This document shows, piece after piece, positions 24,485-35,770 of a DNA stretch of 64,000 nt. This stretch comes from Utricularia gibba. Its lineage: Eukaryota; Streptophyta; Magnoliopsida; Lamiales; Lentibulariaceae. The DNA lies in the NCBI GenBank assembly GCA_002189035.1, contig NEEC01000002.1, positions 3,619,001 to 3,683,000 of the forward strand. The letters run 5' to 3'. The notes beneath the pieces are model-generated. The model was not told the DNA's origin and did no database searches. It saw only the letters and a list, made by a program, of their open reading frames with translations. A program made the translations under genes and the position numbers. Within the stretch, counting starts at the first letter, position 1; the number at the start of each line of letters is the position of its first letter.

Positions 24485-27000
24485 TGCATATGAATACTAG
24501 GACGGTAGAGAATTGGAGCGGGAGCTCAAAAGGGAGTGGTAACTAACACGTGTTGTTCCTCAGACGCTGTTTTTGAATTGGAGGTATCCATTTATGGGAA
24601 AAGAAAACAGAAGGGGGCATCTGTGACAGTAAAAAATGAAGTTGGTCAAAATCAAGTGAGAGGGCGGCGGTGGAGAGATGTGGTGCCGACACATGGAGAG
24701 ACTGGGACCAAGAAGACAACACACAAATGGAGGGGGAGCGTGGATTATTCATTCATTCATCCGAGGCTGAGGCTGCCTAATAATCAGAAACACGTGCTAA
24801 ACTCAATACTTGTAATAATCGCGTAAAGTAAGTAGGCGTCGGTGTCCGACACATGTTGCGGCTGGGAGGAGGCTGAACAGAGCATGTGCGGCCGAGGGCA
24901 TCAGCCTTTGGCATTTCTGAGGCCTCACTGCCAAGTGGGTGCGTGGGCCGGTGGAGGGAAAGAGAACCGGTCCGTGGACCAGATGCCGGTGTCAATATCT
25001 CAAGGGCCTCAAAGTCGATGATTTTTTTTTCATTATTATTTCTTACTTTGGTAGATCGTAGCCGAAATGTTTTGAATTCTTATGGGAGATCTCTAACTCC
25101 AACTATCAATTTTATCATTCAGATTTCAAACTATGATAATTATCTTAGTCTAATTATAAAACACACACGTTGCTTTCAATATTTTATTTGTATTTAAACT
25201 AATTGCATTCACATGTAGTATCTAATCAATTAAAACCTGGTACCATTATCACTTAACCCATCTCAAGGCGTTTCCCGTTTCCGGGTGTGTAGGCCCGATA
25301 ATTCCGGTGGTGGGCCGGCCCATGCCACATGCCACTTCTTGAAACCTCGTCCTCTCCCCTCTGGGCCCACATGAGCCTCTCGGAATTGAAGTCTGAATGC
25401 ATTTTCCGTACGCTCCACCAACATAAAACAAAAAAAAAAAAAAATGGGAAAAGAAAAGCTCTTGCTCTCTTCTCTCTTCTCTCTCTCTCTCTACGGAACA
25501 TGAAAAGTGAATGCTGCGATAGAGTGTGAGTGAATGCGGCAGATGTGCGATTTGAGTGACGAAGAAGTATCCATCCATCCATCAATCCCTAGTTCCTTTG
25601 GAAAATACTACTTAGTAGCGGTAGCACCATGCCATGCTATGCGTGAAAGTTAGTTATAAATGGGAGGGGAGGGGAGGTGTAATGATTGTTGTTGACACCG
25701 GACACCGGACACCTCTCTCTCTCTGGCTCCCACCCATCGCCCATAGCCCATAGCACAGTTACTCAAAATGCGCTTGAAGTGGCCCCCATGGACCAGCGAC
25801 TCATTCATGACGCCACCCCCTCCCTGACACAATTATACAACTGGCGGAGAGGAGAGGAGGCCCGGGCCGGGCCAAGGGAAGGGAAGACTCCTCCGGAGTC
25901 CTCCTACATGACCATGATTCATGTCCTTGGTTGGTTGGTTGTGTTGTGTTGTGGTACACCAGAAAGCCTGGCCCTTTCCTTCTTCACGCCAACTCAAGGT
26001 GAATGAAAAGAGCCCTCGCCCACATGAGAATTGGGACGTGTGGGAGGGAGAACCAACCTCTATTATGCATACTGTGATCTGTGTATGAATCATCGTCCTA
26101 CCATGCCACTGCCTACCCTTGTTTCTTTCAACTTGGAGTGAGTGAGTGAGTGAGTGAGTGAGCGTTCCCGGGAGGGGGGACCTGAATCCTCCACCCAGTC
26201 CGAGTAAAGTATTTGTGGCTAGGGGCAGGAGGGAGAGCCCTACCTAAGCTTCCATAGGCTGCTGCCGCCCTCCGAGCCTCTTTGTGTTTCCAAAGCTGCA
26301 ACTACTGACACCTCCCCCCCAGTATTACTCACTCTCAACTACCGGGCCCGGGGCTACTCTACTCTTGATTCCCCCTTCTCTTTTCAAGGGTAAATTCGAG
26401 GTGTTGCCCCCATATCCCACTTTATCCTTCACTTCCCACTCCTAAAGCAACAGAGATGGGGGCTCTACTTTAGTTGAGCTGCACAGACGTATTTAGAGTA
26501 TACATTGTTCTTATTAGGTGTTTGTGCTAATGATTCATCATGGGTGATGACACGTTTTTCAGCACAAAAGAAAAAAAAATGGTAGGTTAAGCCAACTCTG
26601 GAAAGAAGAAACTAACATCTACTGTATTAAATTCATTCATTCCCTTGCCTTCTTTCACACATCAACCCTTGTTTTAATCATGTGGACGAGTGAGAAGAAG
26701 CTCAAGCACCTGTCTCATTCTCTTGCCTTAATACCGAATCTCTCTCTCTCTCTCTCTCTTTTTCCTCATAAATCTTGCAACAAATTTACAAGAGTCAGTT
26801 TCTCCCTCTATCTCCATCTCATTTCCACGGAAAAAAAAAAAGAGGAAAAAGCACAGACACGTACCTTCTCTCTGCGAGTTGTCGGTGACAGTTGTGTTTC
26901 AAGTTTTTTTTTCATTGTTTTGGTTACCAGGTTTCGCTTTTTCATTCCTGCGCTTTGTGTTTTCTACTGCTTATTAATTTTCTCTAACAAAAAACAAACC
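24485..27000. other. Intergenic and leader region upstream of the GRF gene
   Basis: No gene was recognised. It contains (CT)n tracts (about 25474-25494 and 26742-26760), a (GAGT)n tract (26136-26162), CATC repeats near 25570 and a TGGGCC-type palindrome near 25312-25322. The portion from about 26.7 kb is pyrimidine-rich and probably the long leader of the GRF transcript. An upstream in-frame ATG at 26680 lies in this leader and encodes low-complexity sequence. Confidence 0.45.
26136..26162. repeat. (GAGT)n microsatellite
   Basis: About seven tandem GAGT units, roughly 840 bp before the GRF start codon. Confidence 0.85.
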
Positions 27001-28267
27001 ATGGTACAACCAGGAACAATGATGGGAAGCTGCTACTTCAGTTTGGTTCAATGGCAAGAGCTTGAGCTTCAAGCTCTCATCTTCAGGCATATGATTGCTG
27101 GCGCTGCTGTTCCTCCTGAGCTTCTTCATCTTGTTAAGAAAAGCCTCGTCTCTGATTCTTCTCCTTATTGCATCTTCAGCCCCCCTCATTCCTACTATGC
27201 TCAGTATCACTCTGCTCGTAAGAAATCTGCATTACTATGCGGTACCTTCCTTTCATTTATTTCTGTTACTCACGTCTTGTTTTGGTTAGTGATGCAAACG
27301 GGGTATTGGGGGAGGACGGCGATGGATCCGGAGCCAGGTCGGTGCCGGAGAACTGATGGAAAGAAGTGGCGGTGCTCTAGAGATGTGGTGGTGGGGCAAA
27401 AGTACTGCGAGCGTCACATGCATCGAGGAAAAAACCGTTCAAGAAAGCCCGTGGAAAATCCGACATCCGCCGCCGGATTCTTCGACAACTCTGCCGCGGA
27501 GGAAATGGCCGCGGCCAGGCAGTTTTGTCTCTCAGGTCCATCGCCACCCTCCGTGGATCTTCTTCAGCGTAATCAAAGGTGACTTTTTTGGGGGGTTTTG
27601 TTTTTTAAATGCCAGAAAGAAAACCATCAACGGCTATGGATCCATGCATTGAATATGACGCTTCTGTCGTCTGTTCGTTTGTTGACTGCCTCTGCCTTTT
27701 TGGACCTGTTCCCTAAAAGCAAGAAGTGGCACTAATCAATTCTGTGCCCTTCTTATTTCATTATCAAGAAAGCAGACCCTTCCCTGAGTGAGGGGGCTCA
27801 AGTGAATTGGTGTATAGTGTTCTTTTTTTAGCTCTTACCTGGATGCGTGTTCTAAGTGGTGTGTGTGTAGGCCAATGGAGTTCATGAATGAGACCAAGTG
27901 CTGCCCTCTCGAGTCCCTGAACGATGGCCATGGTAGCTCCGGCGGGAAACGAACTCTCATACCTTTCTTCGACGACTGGCCGAGATCCATTCACGAGACG
28001 GCAACGGATGATGCTGCTAAAATGGTGGTCTCCGCCACCAGCTTGTCGATTTCGATCCCCGGAAACCCGTCGTCCGATGTGTCACTGAAGCTCGGAACCT
28101 GCAAGGGGAACGAGGCTGGGAGGGAAAGACCGCCGATGAGTTGGAGCACCGGGGGGCCCTTGGCCGAGGCATTGAGATCTTCTTCAACTTCTGCTTCTAC
28201 AAGTTCGCCCATAAGCGTGCTGCAGAATAGATTTCCCAGGAGCTCCGTTTCAGAAAACAGTTGCTGA
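27001..28267 (+). CDS. GRF: Growth-regulating factor (GRF) transcription factor
   Basis: Three coding exons (27001-27217, 27290-27578, 27871-28267) join into 300 codons. Introns are 72 bp (CTC|GTAAGA, GGTTAG|TG) and 292 bp (AAAG|GTGACT, GTGTAG|GCC). The first is a multiple of three, so an unspliced frame stays open. The QLQ domain (about 13-48) has Q17, L21 and Q24 and binds the coactivator GIF/AN3. The WRC domain (about 85-128) has C91, C101, C112 and H115 in the C-X9-C-X10-C-X2-H pattern plus DPEPGRCRRTDGKKWRC, and binds DNA. The tail has FFDDWPRS, TSLSISIP and GGPLAEALR, shared by the GRF1-4-like group. GRFs promote cell proliferation in leaves. A miR396 site lies in exon 2. Which GRF paralogue this is cannot be fixed. 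The start follows a good AACCATGG context directly before the QLQ domain. Confidence 0.93.
27435..27456 (+). promoter_or_regulatory. miR396 target site in GRF exon 2
   Basis: The 22-base site starts CCGTTCAAGAAAGCC and ends GTGGAA. It equals the consensus GRF site as I remember it except for one C in place of T at position 16. It encodes the segment RSRKPVE just after the WRC domain, the usual place. Confidence 0.85.
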
Positions 28268-28545
28268 AGCGACAAGTGGCCTCTTATTTTCCCATCCATT
28301 GTCTTCTTTGTTTGTTGGTTTAGTTATGTTTTGTCACCGTTCAAGAGACAAAAGGAGTGGCTTTGTTACTACTCAGTCTAATCCATGGACACAGGCGGGC
28401 ATACGGAACAGCGTACAAGTAAAAAAACCCACAGGTGCCTTTTCTTCGATGAAAAGCACCACGGTGCGAAAAGTGTTAAATCACTAGCAAAAGTTGCTCT
28501 TGTCTTTTGGCAGCGCCAGGCTTCTGCTGAAGCTGACGAGCACCT
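28268..28545. other. Convergent 3' interval between GRF and MRE11
   Basis: The two stop codons are 278 bp apart on opposite strands. The interval must hold both 3' UTRs and polyadenylation signals, and the transcripts may overlap. Confidence 0.7.
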
Positions 28546-31500
28546 TCACCTCCTCAAAGCTCCATAATTACGCCTCGGCTACAAACAAAAATGATTTGAG
28601 CCATGGATTTTACGTATGCTCTTTGTTTATACTGGAAAAAAAAAAAATAAAAGCAATGCAACGTTCTAAGCTGCTTCAGTAACACTTACTTGAGGCTGGG
28701 ACCCTTTCATCAGATTATTGGGTGCACAAGCGTCATCATCATTATCATCGTCTTTGTTACTCCAAAGGAATCTATCAAGTGAAGGTGAAGGAGAGGTTGA
28801 CATGCTTTCGGATTTTCTTCCTCTTTTTGTGGTACCTGTTCCTCTGCCTCTACCTCTTGGCATTGCTCGTTTTGTGCCTCTCCGCACCTGAGCCTCGTTG
28901 TCATCCTGCAATCGGTGTTGAGTTGAAGGATATAGGTATCCACTTTGGAGATTCCTAAATCAATAGAAAAGTTGTGGAAGTGAGATGATACCGAGCTGTC
29001 AGACACGTCATTGAGATTGAACTTGGCCGTTTCATCCTTTGGGTCTGAATCCACTGCATCTTCCTCCTCAATAACATTACGAAGAGAAGCTGATGCAGTC
29101 CTACGAAAAGACCACATGCATGAGATTCTGTAGAACATTCTTTGACGACTCATTAGCCCGAAGAGAAAGTGGGAGTGTATCACCATGCCCCCATTGAATC
29201 TACAGTGAGTCTGCATCAGTTATTAGAAGCTACAAGGTTCTGCCTTAACTTTTTTGATAATTATATCAAAATGGAAAAATCATTTTCTGAGAAGAAACCC
29301 ATGAAACAGGAAGGCTTGATGGATATCAAGAAGAAAACTGGCCATTTTCACAAACCAAACAGACCTTTGTGAACGACTGAAACCCGAGGAGGCATCTAAG
29401 GTAGTTTGCTTTAGAGTCTCGGTGGCCTTGCCCCTTCTTCTCCCTCTACCCCTTCCTCTTCCAGTAACCTTACCAGCTTTTGGAATGTCAAGAGAGGACA
29501 TTAAAGTCTGGGATGTGCCCTTTCTGACTGAAACGGAACCAGGGAATGAAGCACCCTCATCTCCAAAAAAATCATTGGCAGTCCCAGCCCCTTCTACAGT
29601 CCTTATGTTCTAGAATCATAAAATAAAAAAAAAAATCCAATGCAAATACGTTAGATAACCAGCAATCAAGGAACCTGCTCATGAGAATAACAATCTGGCA
29701 CCTCTGAGGAGGGTTTACAAGGAGCAGAGCTTTGCCGATCTTGTGGCTTGAGAGCTCTGTTCCTGATTCTTTCCTGAAAATCATCACATTTTAAATCAAG
29801 GCATGTCTGAAAGAGGCTGACGAAGGAGCTGAATAAGGTAGCACTGCCATCAGCCAGAGGAATAAATCCACTTCGATACTGTAACATTTTCCAAAAACTT
29901 TGGGTTCATTCACGTCGAGTTACGTTAACTTGAAATGGCGCAAGGGCTAAATTATCAGGAAGGTCCAAAAAAATTGCAATTCTTATCTTTTTAGGGAAAA
30001 GTCATTACCTCCAAGCACTCTCCAACTTTGACAATAAGGTCTTCCTCTTCAAACTTATCAACATCTGGATTCCAATCAATTTTATTCTGCAGGATGAATG
30101 AAATCCACTATCTTAACGTACTAAAGGAGAACTTGCACCTATGAAGTTTGGAACAAAAAATAAAAATCAAGCTACCAAAGCTACCACGAGAATGAGAAAA
30201 AGAAAACTGCAATAAACTGAACTAAAACTGCATCACTTACACGAGTTTCTTCAAGGTTGTATTGCAAACACGAATAGAAAGCCATTTTGTCATCCTTATT
30301 GACAAAATTGTGTAAAGCAACGTCCAAATCATTGACAGGGAGTATTTCCATTTTCTGAGAATGATACAAACGAAGTTTATCAGGAAGTGGATCATAATAA
30401 AGAAAGTCCCGTGAGAATAATTTTCAGTTTTGATTTGAAGATTGTTGCAGCACCATGGGTAAGCTAGCTAACTCACACTTCTTGTAACCTCAGACGTGAC
30501 AAAGGGAAAGCCCCCTCCCATCACAGTAAAATACATGGAAGTATTGGAGAAACAAGGCAAAAATATGATTTCACATTTTGCTGCGAAAGACGAACTCCAA
30601 GAAGTTGCAGATTTGACAGATGCTAGAATTCAGCGGCAATAAAATGAGATTGAATATACCATACCAGATTACTCTCAGCCACTAAGGCTTCAATATTTTG
30701 CTGATTCAGCTCTTCTGGCCGTAGCTTTTCAGAGTCACCATTTTTATCTAGTGAAGATCAAAACAGCACTTTTCCATCGGAAACATTACATAATCAATCA
30801 TATTTCGCTTTTTGTCTCGTACACCCATCAAACAATGTAAATATGTATAATATAAGAAAATCAGATCATCCAAGACACTAAAACTTACCTTCACTGTGCA
30901 CCTTCTTAGATTTAGAAAATATAAGAATATCCTGAGGATTTGCAACCTACAGTTTTAAAGCAGAGGACATTGGCAGTTACTTTTCAGTAATAAAATGTAG
31001 GAGAGGACAAAATTTGCATACCTTTCCGACATATTTTTGCCCAAATCTTTGTGGATTTATTGTCATAAATCCTGAGTAATCCACCTATTTGATTCAAAAG
31101 CAAAATGAGATGCAACAATTATTCAAGAAAATAAATCCAATAAAATAGAGAGAAATTTACCTTGATCCTAACTATTGGAAGCTTGAGATTAGATTTCTCC
31201 ACTGACCTTTGATTAGCCCTCTCTATCAAATTCTCAGCCTGAATGAATGAGATGTTTTAGTTAAAGGTAAAAATACGAGGTAATGCACAAACTTGATTAA
31301 CAGATATAATAAGGGAAGAGATCATGTCATGGAAAACAACAATTTCAAAAGCAAAGCTTCCCACAATGGTGGCTTCAGCTCCAAATATGACATGACTATC
31401 ATCCACCAATAGTTTTTATCCTAAATCATCAGGCAAATCCAACTGAACACTGTTATCACATATTGGCTATCCCAATATGTTAAGCAACAGCAGCACCTAA

Positions 31501-33561
31501 CTTTGCCTTCTGAAGCCACTCCATCCATTCTAAAATCTAGATATCCATCACCAAAACCCCGTGATGCAGAAAGTACCAAATACAACTTTCTTACAACTTT
31601 ATCCAAGTGCTCAAGAATGGAATTTTGATCTTTCGGGTCAACATCTGTTTCGTCCTTCAAAACTACCTACATATCATAAATTTATTACATAATCTGAAGT
31701 ACGATATCAACCTGAAGATACAACGATGCTACCTCTGCATATTCAAAAGGCCTCACAGACCTGAGAGGTATCTTGTGTGGCTTATACTGAGTCCCCTGGT
31801 ACATAATGTCGATGTATGAGAGACATGAAGGCAGAATTATATGAGAAAGGCTTGAATGAATCATGAAGTCCAACCTTAATATCCAAAATAAGCACATGTT
31901 TTGGCTTTGATTCACCCTCAATAAGCGATGTTGCCACAGAAGATCCTGGTTGCGTGATGTGGAAACCCATTCCAGGAACTTCCTGCAGGAACAAACTCAT
32001 CAAATAGAAGAAAACAATCCATAAGAACCTCAAAAACGAAACTCAACATATTGAAACCTGGGGATCAATGAGACACTCATGTTCATGCCCCCAGACGACA
32101 AAGTCTAGAAAACGGGGGAGAAAATGCTCATTGATTGCATTTTTTGGATTCGCCTTTACTCTGAAATGAAAAAAAATGGGGATCCAGAACTTCACTGAAT
32201 GTTTTAAAAATGTGGAGACTATAGATGAGCTATGGCCATAAAGAATTGTGTTCCAGTACAAGATGAGCACCACTTATCACCTATTCTGATGAAGTACCAG
32301 CATGTTAAACCATTCTGAAACTTGACAATCTTCCTCATCCATGGGCCGCATCCATTGAACTGCATGAGGGGTCTAGTTTCCATAGAAAAACAGAATGAGA
32401 GAGCTACATCAAGGTAATAACAACGACAGGTAATAAAACCTGGAATATTCTGTTCAAACGTTCATCTCGTATATTTCCAAGGCCATATAAAGCAATGGAT
32501 GTCGAACCCTTGCATAGAAAAAAAAAGCAAGGATTAATATATATGATAGTGAATTGAATAAAATTAATTGGAAACTCCAGTTTTAAAACCTTTCTTATAA
32601 GGATGGGGTGAAGAGTTATCTGCCCAACACCGGAACCTTCAAGGGCCATTTTTCCAAAGTAGTTAACTAGATTACATGCTGACAGAATATCAATAGACGA
32701 AAGATTGTCCTACATAGACAATTGACAACATTCAAAACATATCGAGCAAATCTCACATAGAGCTTCACACTCATGGTTATATGATAACAACAGGGTATCC
32801 TCGTATCTGAAATGAGTAGGTACAGCCGCAAAAATAAACTATTCTTTTTGATCAACCCCATCATGAAAATCCTAGTACTAACAAGCTTACAATGAACACA
32901 TATCGAACACAATGTCATCATAGGCTATAGGGATAAGAAAACAGTTGGTTTATCATACAGTTCATACCACTCCAGCAGGATCATCATGATTCCCATGTAT
33001 GCTGAAAACCGGTAATCCGACATTGAAATGCGGATCTTCATAGTTCACTTGGCCAAAACTGCACATAGATGATTTTATCTTAACAGCAGGAGTGCATACA
33101 TCTATTCAGATTATTCAACATATGACACACTGTACTAAATTCATAATTCACTGAAGTAAATCATGAAAATCCTTACGAGCTAACAAAGAGAATAAGGATT
33201 ACGAGTTGGGAAAGTTTATAGTCTGGTCGCTGACAACTTGGAACCGGACCGGCTTATCATTGAGACAATGGTGACGCAGGATTTCGATCGCCTTGACCAA
33301 AGTTGATCTTGAAGGCTTGTTCTCATGGAAAATATCGCCTCCAAGAAGTACGAAATCAACCTAGAAATGCAGAATTTCATTTAAGAAATCCCATGAAACA
33401 ATAAATGAAGAATCTTCAGGTACCTCATTCTGCTCCGCGATAGAGCATATCTCCTCAAACGCCTGGAACGAATCATTCCCGCGGATTTCGTCCTTTTCCA
33501 TGTAGCCCAGATGGCAATCCGTAGCAACTAAAATACGCAGCATATTTCCATCACCTCCCAT
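28546..33561 (-). CDS. MRE11: MRE11 double-strand break repair nuclease
   Basis: Twenty-one coding exons give 720 codons, the length I recall for Arabidopsis MRE11. Exons: 33561-33424, 33360-33203, 33058-32968, 32709-32590, 32508-32440, 32372-32281, 32160-32058, 31982-31875, 31795-31733, 31666-31595, 31238-31161, 31084-31022, 30946-30889, 30747-30665, 30354-30241, 30086-30009, 29773-29702, 29609-29365, 29100-28992, 28905-28690, 28578-28546. All junctions are GT-AG and in frame. Phosphoesterase motifs are complete: D15/H17 (VATDCHLGY), D55 (GGDIFHEN), N122/H123 (HGNHDDP), H220 (LVLHQN), H248/H250 (WGHEHEC). The C-terminal third has two Gly/Arg-rich patches ([21 protein letters not shown]) and ends NYGALRR. 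MRE11 acts with RAD50 and NBS1 in the nucleus at breaks and telomeres. The start may instead be Met7. Confidence 0.95.
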
Positions 33562-34318
33562 AAAATGAACATCACTGAAATCAAAGGTCGAAGACGTAAT
33601 TCCGGTTAAAAAACACTCGAGTTACAGTTTTCATAAACCCTAAACCCGCGCACACTCAAAATTCAAGTGTAACTCATGCTAGTGAATTGAAGGTCGGAAT
33701 CCTAGGGCATTCGATTACATAATAATCAAGAAGGTCAAGGTTCGTCAGACGAGCTCTCTGTTTTTGGCTCAGAGAAGGCCGGCTTACGGTGGCGCGTGGC
33801 CGGGAGGGTTACCAGCATTCAACGTTCGGATTTAGTATCCCGAAAATTCGTGAAGTATCTAACATTTTAATGATATACTGTACTTTTTTACAAAATACCT
33901 CAATTTTCAGCATCATTATAAATAATATTAATACATTTAATACTTCAAATAAACATATTAATATGCATTTTGATTTATAAAAAATCATCATTTAAATTTT
34001 AATAAAAATATTTTTTAATTTTAAATAACTTTGCAAATTTAATAAAAAACATATATTTTATTTTCAAATTTTCAAGTATGTAATATGTAATATGACTAAT
34101 TACGTTTTTTTTTTATCAAAATAATAGTTATATATCTGATAAATATATGTTGATACAAATTTTAAAATTTGTGACATAAATAAATGCTTAATAAATCGAG
34201 GTAAGATTTCTGGTTTTTTATAATAAAAAATAATTAATTTTAATAAAATAAATATTTGTATAAAAAATAAAATCATCTTTGAAGATTTTAATTTGTTCTT
34301 AAATACCAATCAATATGT
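33562..34318. other. MRE11 promoter side and AT-rich spacer
   Basis: The first 250 bp or so upstream of MRE11 is mixed sequence with a telo-box. From about 33.84 kb it becomes very AT-rich, with no gene, up to the copia element. Confidence 0.5.
33636..33648 (+). promoter_or_regulatory. Telo-box upstream of MRE11
   Basis: AAACCCTAAACCC lies 75-87 bp upstream of the MRE11 start codon. Telo-boxes (AAACCCTA) are known in promoters of plant replication, ribosomal and S-phase genes. Function here is inferred. Confidence 0.55.
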
Positions 34319-34620
34319 TGTTAGAGATCAGCTTCAATTCAAAGTTTGAAGTTGATTGGAAAGACTAACCTTATGTTATAAAGTCATGTTTCAGTTAAAA
34401 AGATGTTGAGTTCAAATTATTGGGTTTTTTGTGTGTTTTTAATGATTGTGACCCATTATTGGGTAATCTAGATATTGGATATGTATAAATCCTACTAGAA
34501 ATAGGTGTGAATTAGGTTTTCAATCATTTTTATTGTTCATTAGTCGTTTTTCATCCAAAGTGATCTCATAAGAATTATCCCTTTGTTCCTTCCCAAAACT
34601 CTATCTTTCTTGCATTAACA
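34319..34620 (+). repeat. 5' LTR of the copia element
   Basis: Begins TGTTAGAGATCAGC, ends TGCATTAACA. A TATAAATCC box lies at about 34484. Confidence 0.9.
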
Positions 34621-34632
34621 TGGTATCAGAGA
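34621..34632 (+). promoter_or_regulatory. Copia primer binding site
   Basis: TGGTATCAGAGA is complementary to the 3' end of initiator tRNA-Met (consensus TGGTATCAGAGC; the last base differs). Confidence 0.85.
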
Positions 34633-34732
34633 AGTAAGGTTCTCAAACTTGTGTTCGTTTCAGTATTTTATTTACCATTTAGCCTTTTTTCACTTAGCGG
34701 TTTGCCAAGTATCAACCCGAAGTTGTCAAACG

Positions 34733-35770
34733 ATGGCCATGATGGCATCTCGTAGGGGGCCTCCAATATTTGATGGTTCTGAGTATGGAAGTTGGGTTAA
34801 AAAGATGCATAGCTATCTTCGAGTCAGAAAGATTTGGGATGTTGTTGAAATGGAGATATCGACTATTACAATAACAATCAAATCTACATCAAAAACAGCA
34901 AGAGGAAGCTGAGTATCTTCAACAGAGAAAAGATAAAGCAATGGATGCCTTATATCAAGCCATTTTTGAACATCTATTTGATGATATTGCAGAGTGTCAA
35001 TCAACGAAAGAAATATGGGATACTCTCAAATCCCATTATGATGATGATGTCAAACTCAGAGAGATAATATGCAAAAACAAGCTGGAAGACTTTGAAAAGA
35101 ATAAAATGTTAGACAATGAAACCATACAAGTATATTATGAACGTACTGTGAAGCTTGTGAAGGAGATTTGAGGATTGAGGAAAAAACTTGAAGATAAAAA
35201 GGTGATAAGTAAGGCAATCATGAGCCTACCTGCAAGATTTGAGCCAAAGTTATATGCACCTGAGATAGAAAGAAAAATCCTTGACATTATTGAAGAAAAG
35301 CTCCATCAACTGTATCCTGAATATCCTGTTACACCAGAGCCAACATTTAGAAAATTCATGATTGAGTTACAATCTACAGAAAAGAGATTGAAACTAAGAG
35401 ATGTTATGAGGTTGAGAAATCCTATGGTGAAGCTACTCTCCTCACCAAAATGCAGAATATGAATATAAACTCAAGTGCAACAAACAATGTCAAGGATGTC
35501 AAGTCAACAGCCATCAAACAATCACCAACGTCAATCCCAACTTCAATCATGGGTAATCAGAAGTGCAGGCATTGTAATAAATCCAACCACAAGAGTGAAC
35601 ATTGTTGGACTTTAAGCAAAAATGCTTGCAAGCATTGCAACAAACAGAATCATAGGAGTGAGTTTTGTTGATGGAATGGGAAGCCTGATGCTTTGTGCAC
35701 GAAATGCAATCAAAGAGGCCACCTTGACAAGGTATGTGGAATGTCAAATCCAATCAAAGTTGATCATAAC
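34733..35770 (+). pseudogene. Copia gag with three zinc knuckles
   Basis: Gag starts near 34733 (MAMMASRRGPPIFDGSEYGS). It shows the UBN2-type region DDIAECQSTKEIWDTLKSHY (about 34980-35040) and NKMLDNETIQVYYERTVKLV. Stops at about 34911 and 35169 and frameshifts break it. Three CCHC boxes of the C-X2-C-X4-H-X4-C type follow in a row: CRHCNKSNHKSEHC, CKHCNKQNHRSEFC and CTKCNQRGHLDKVC (about 35559-35738). A stop lies between the second and third. Knuckles bind genomic RNA in the capsid. Confidence 0.85.

Noticed and set aside
22596-26162. CRISPR-like or satellite arrays
   Set aside because: Repeats here are simple microsatellites without spacers; CRISPR is not expected in plant nuclear DNA.
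26680-27000. N-terminal extension of GRF from the upstream ATG
   Set aside because: Encodes Leu/Ser-rich low complexity from CT repeats; GRF proteins start close to the QLQ domain and 27001 has a better start context.
28710-29216. 168-codon minus ORF as its own gene
   Set aside because: Runs through MRE11 exons 19-20 and introns in the wrong frame.
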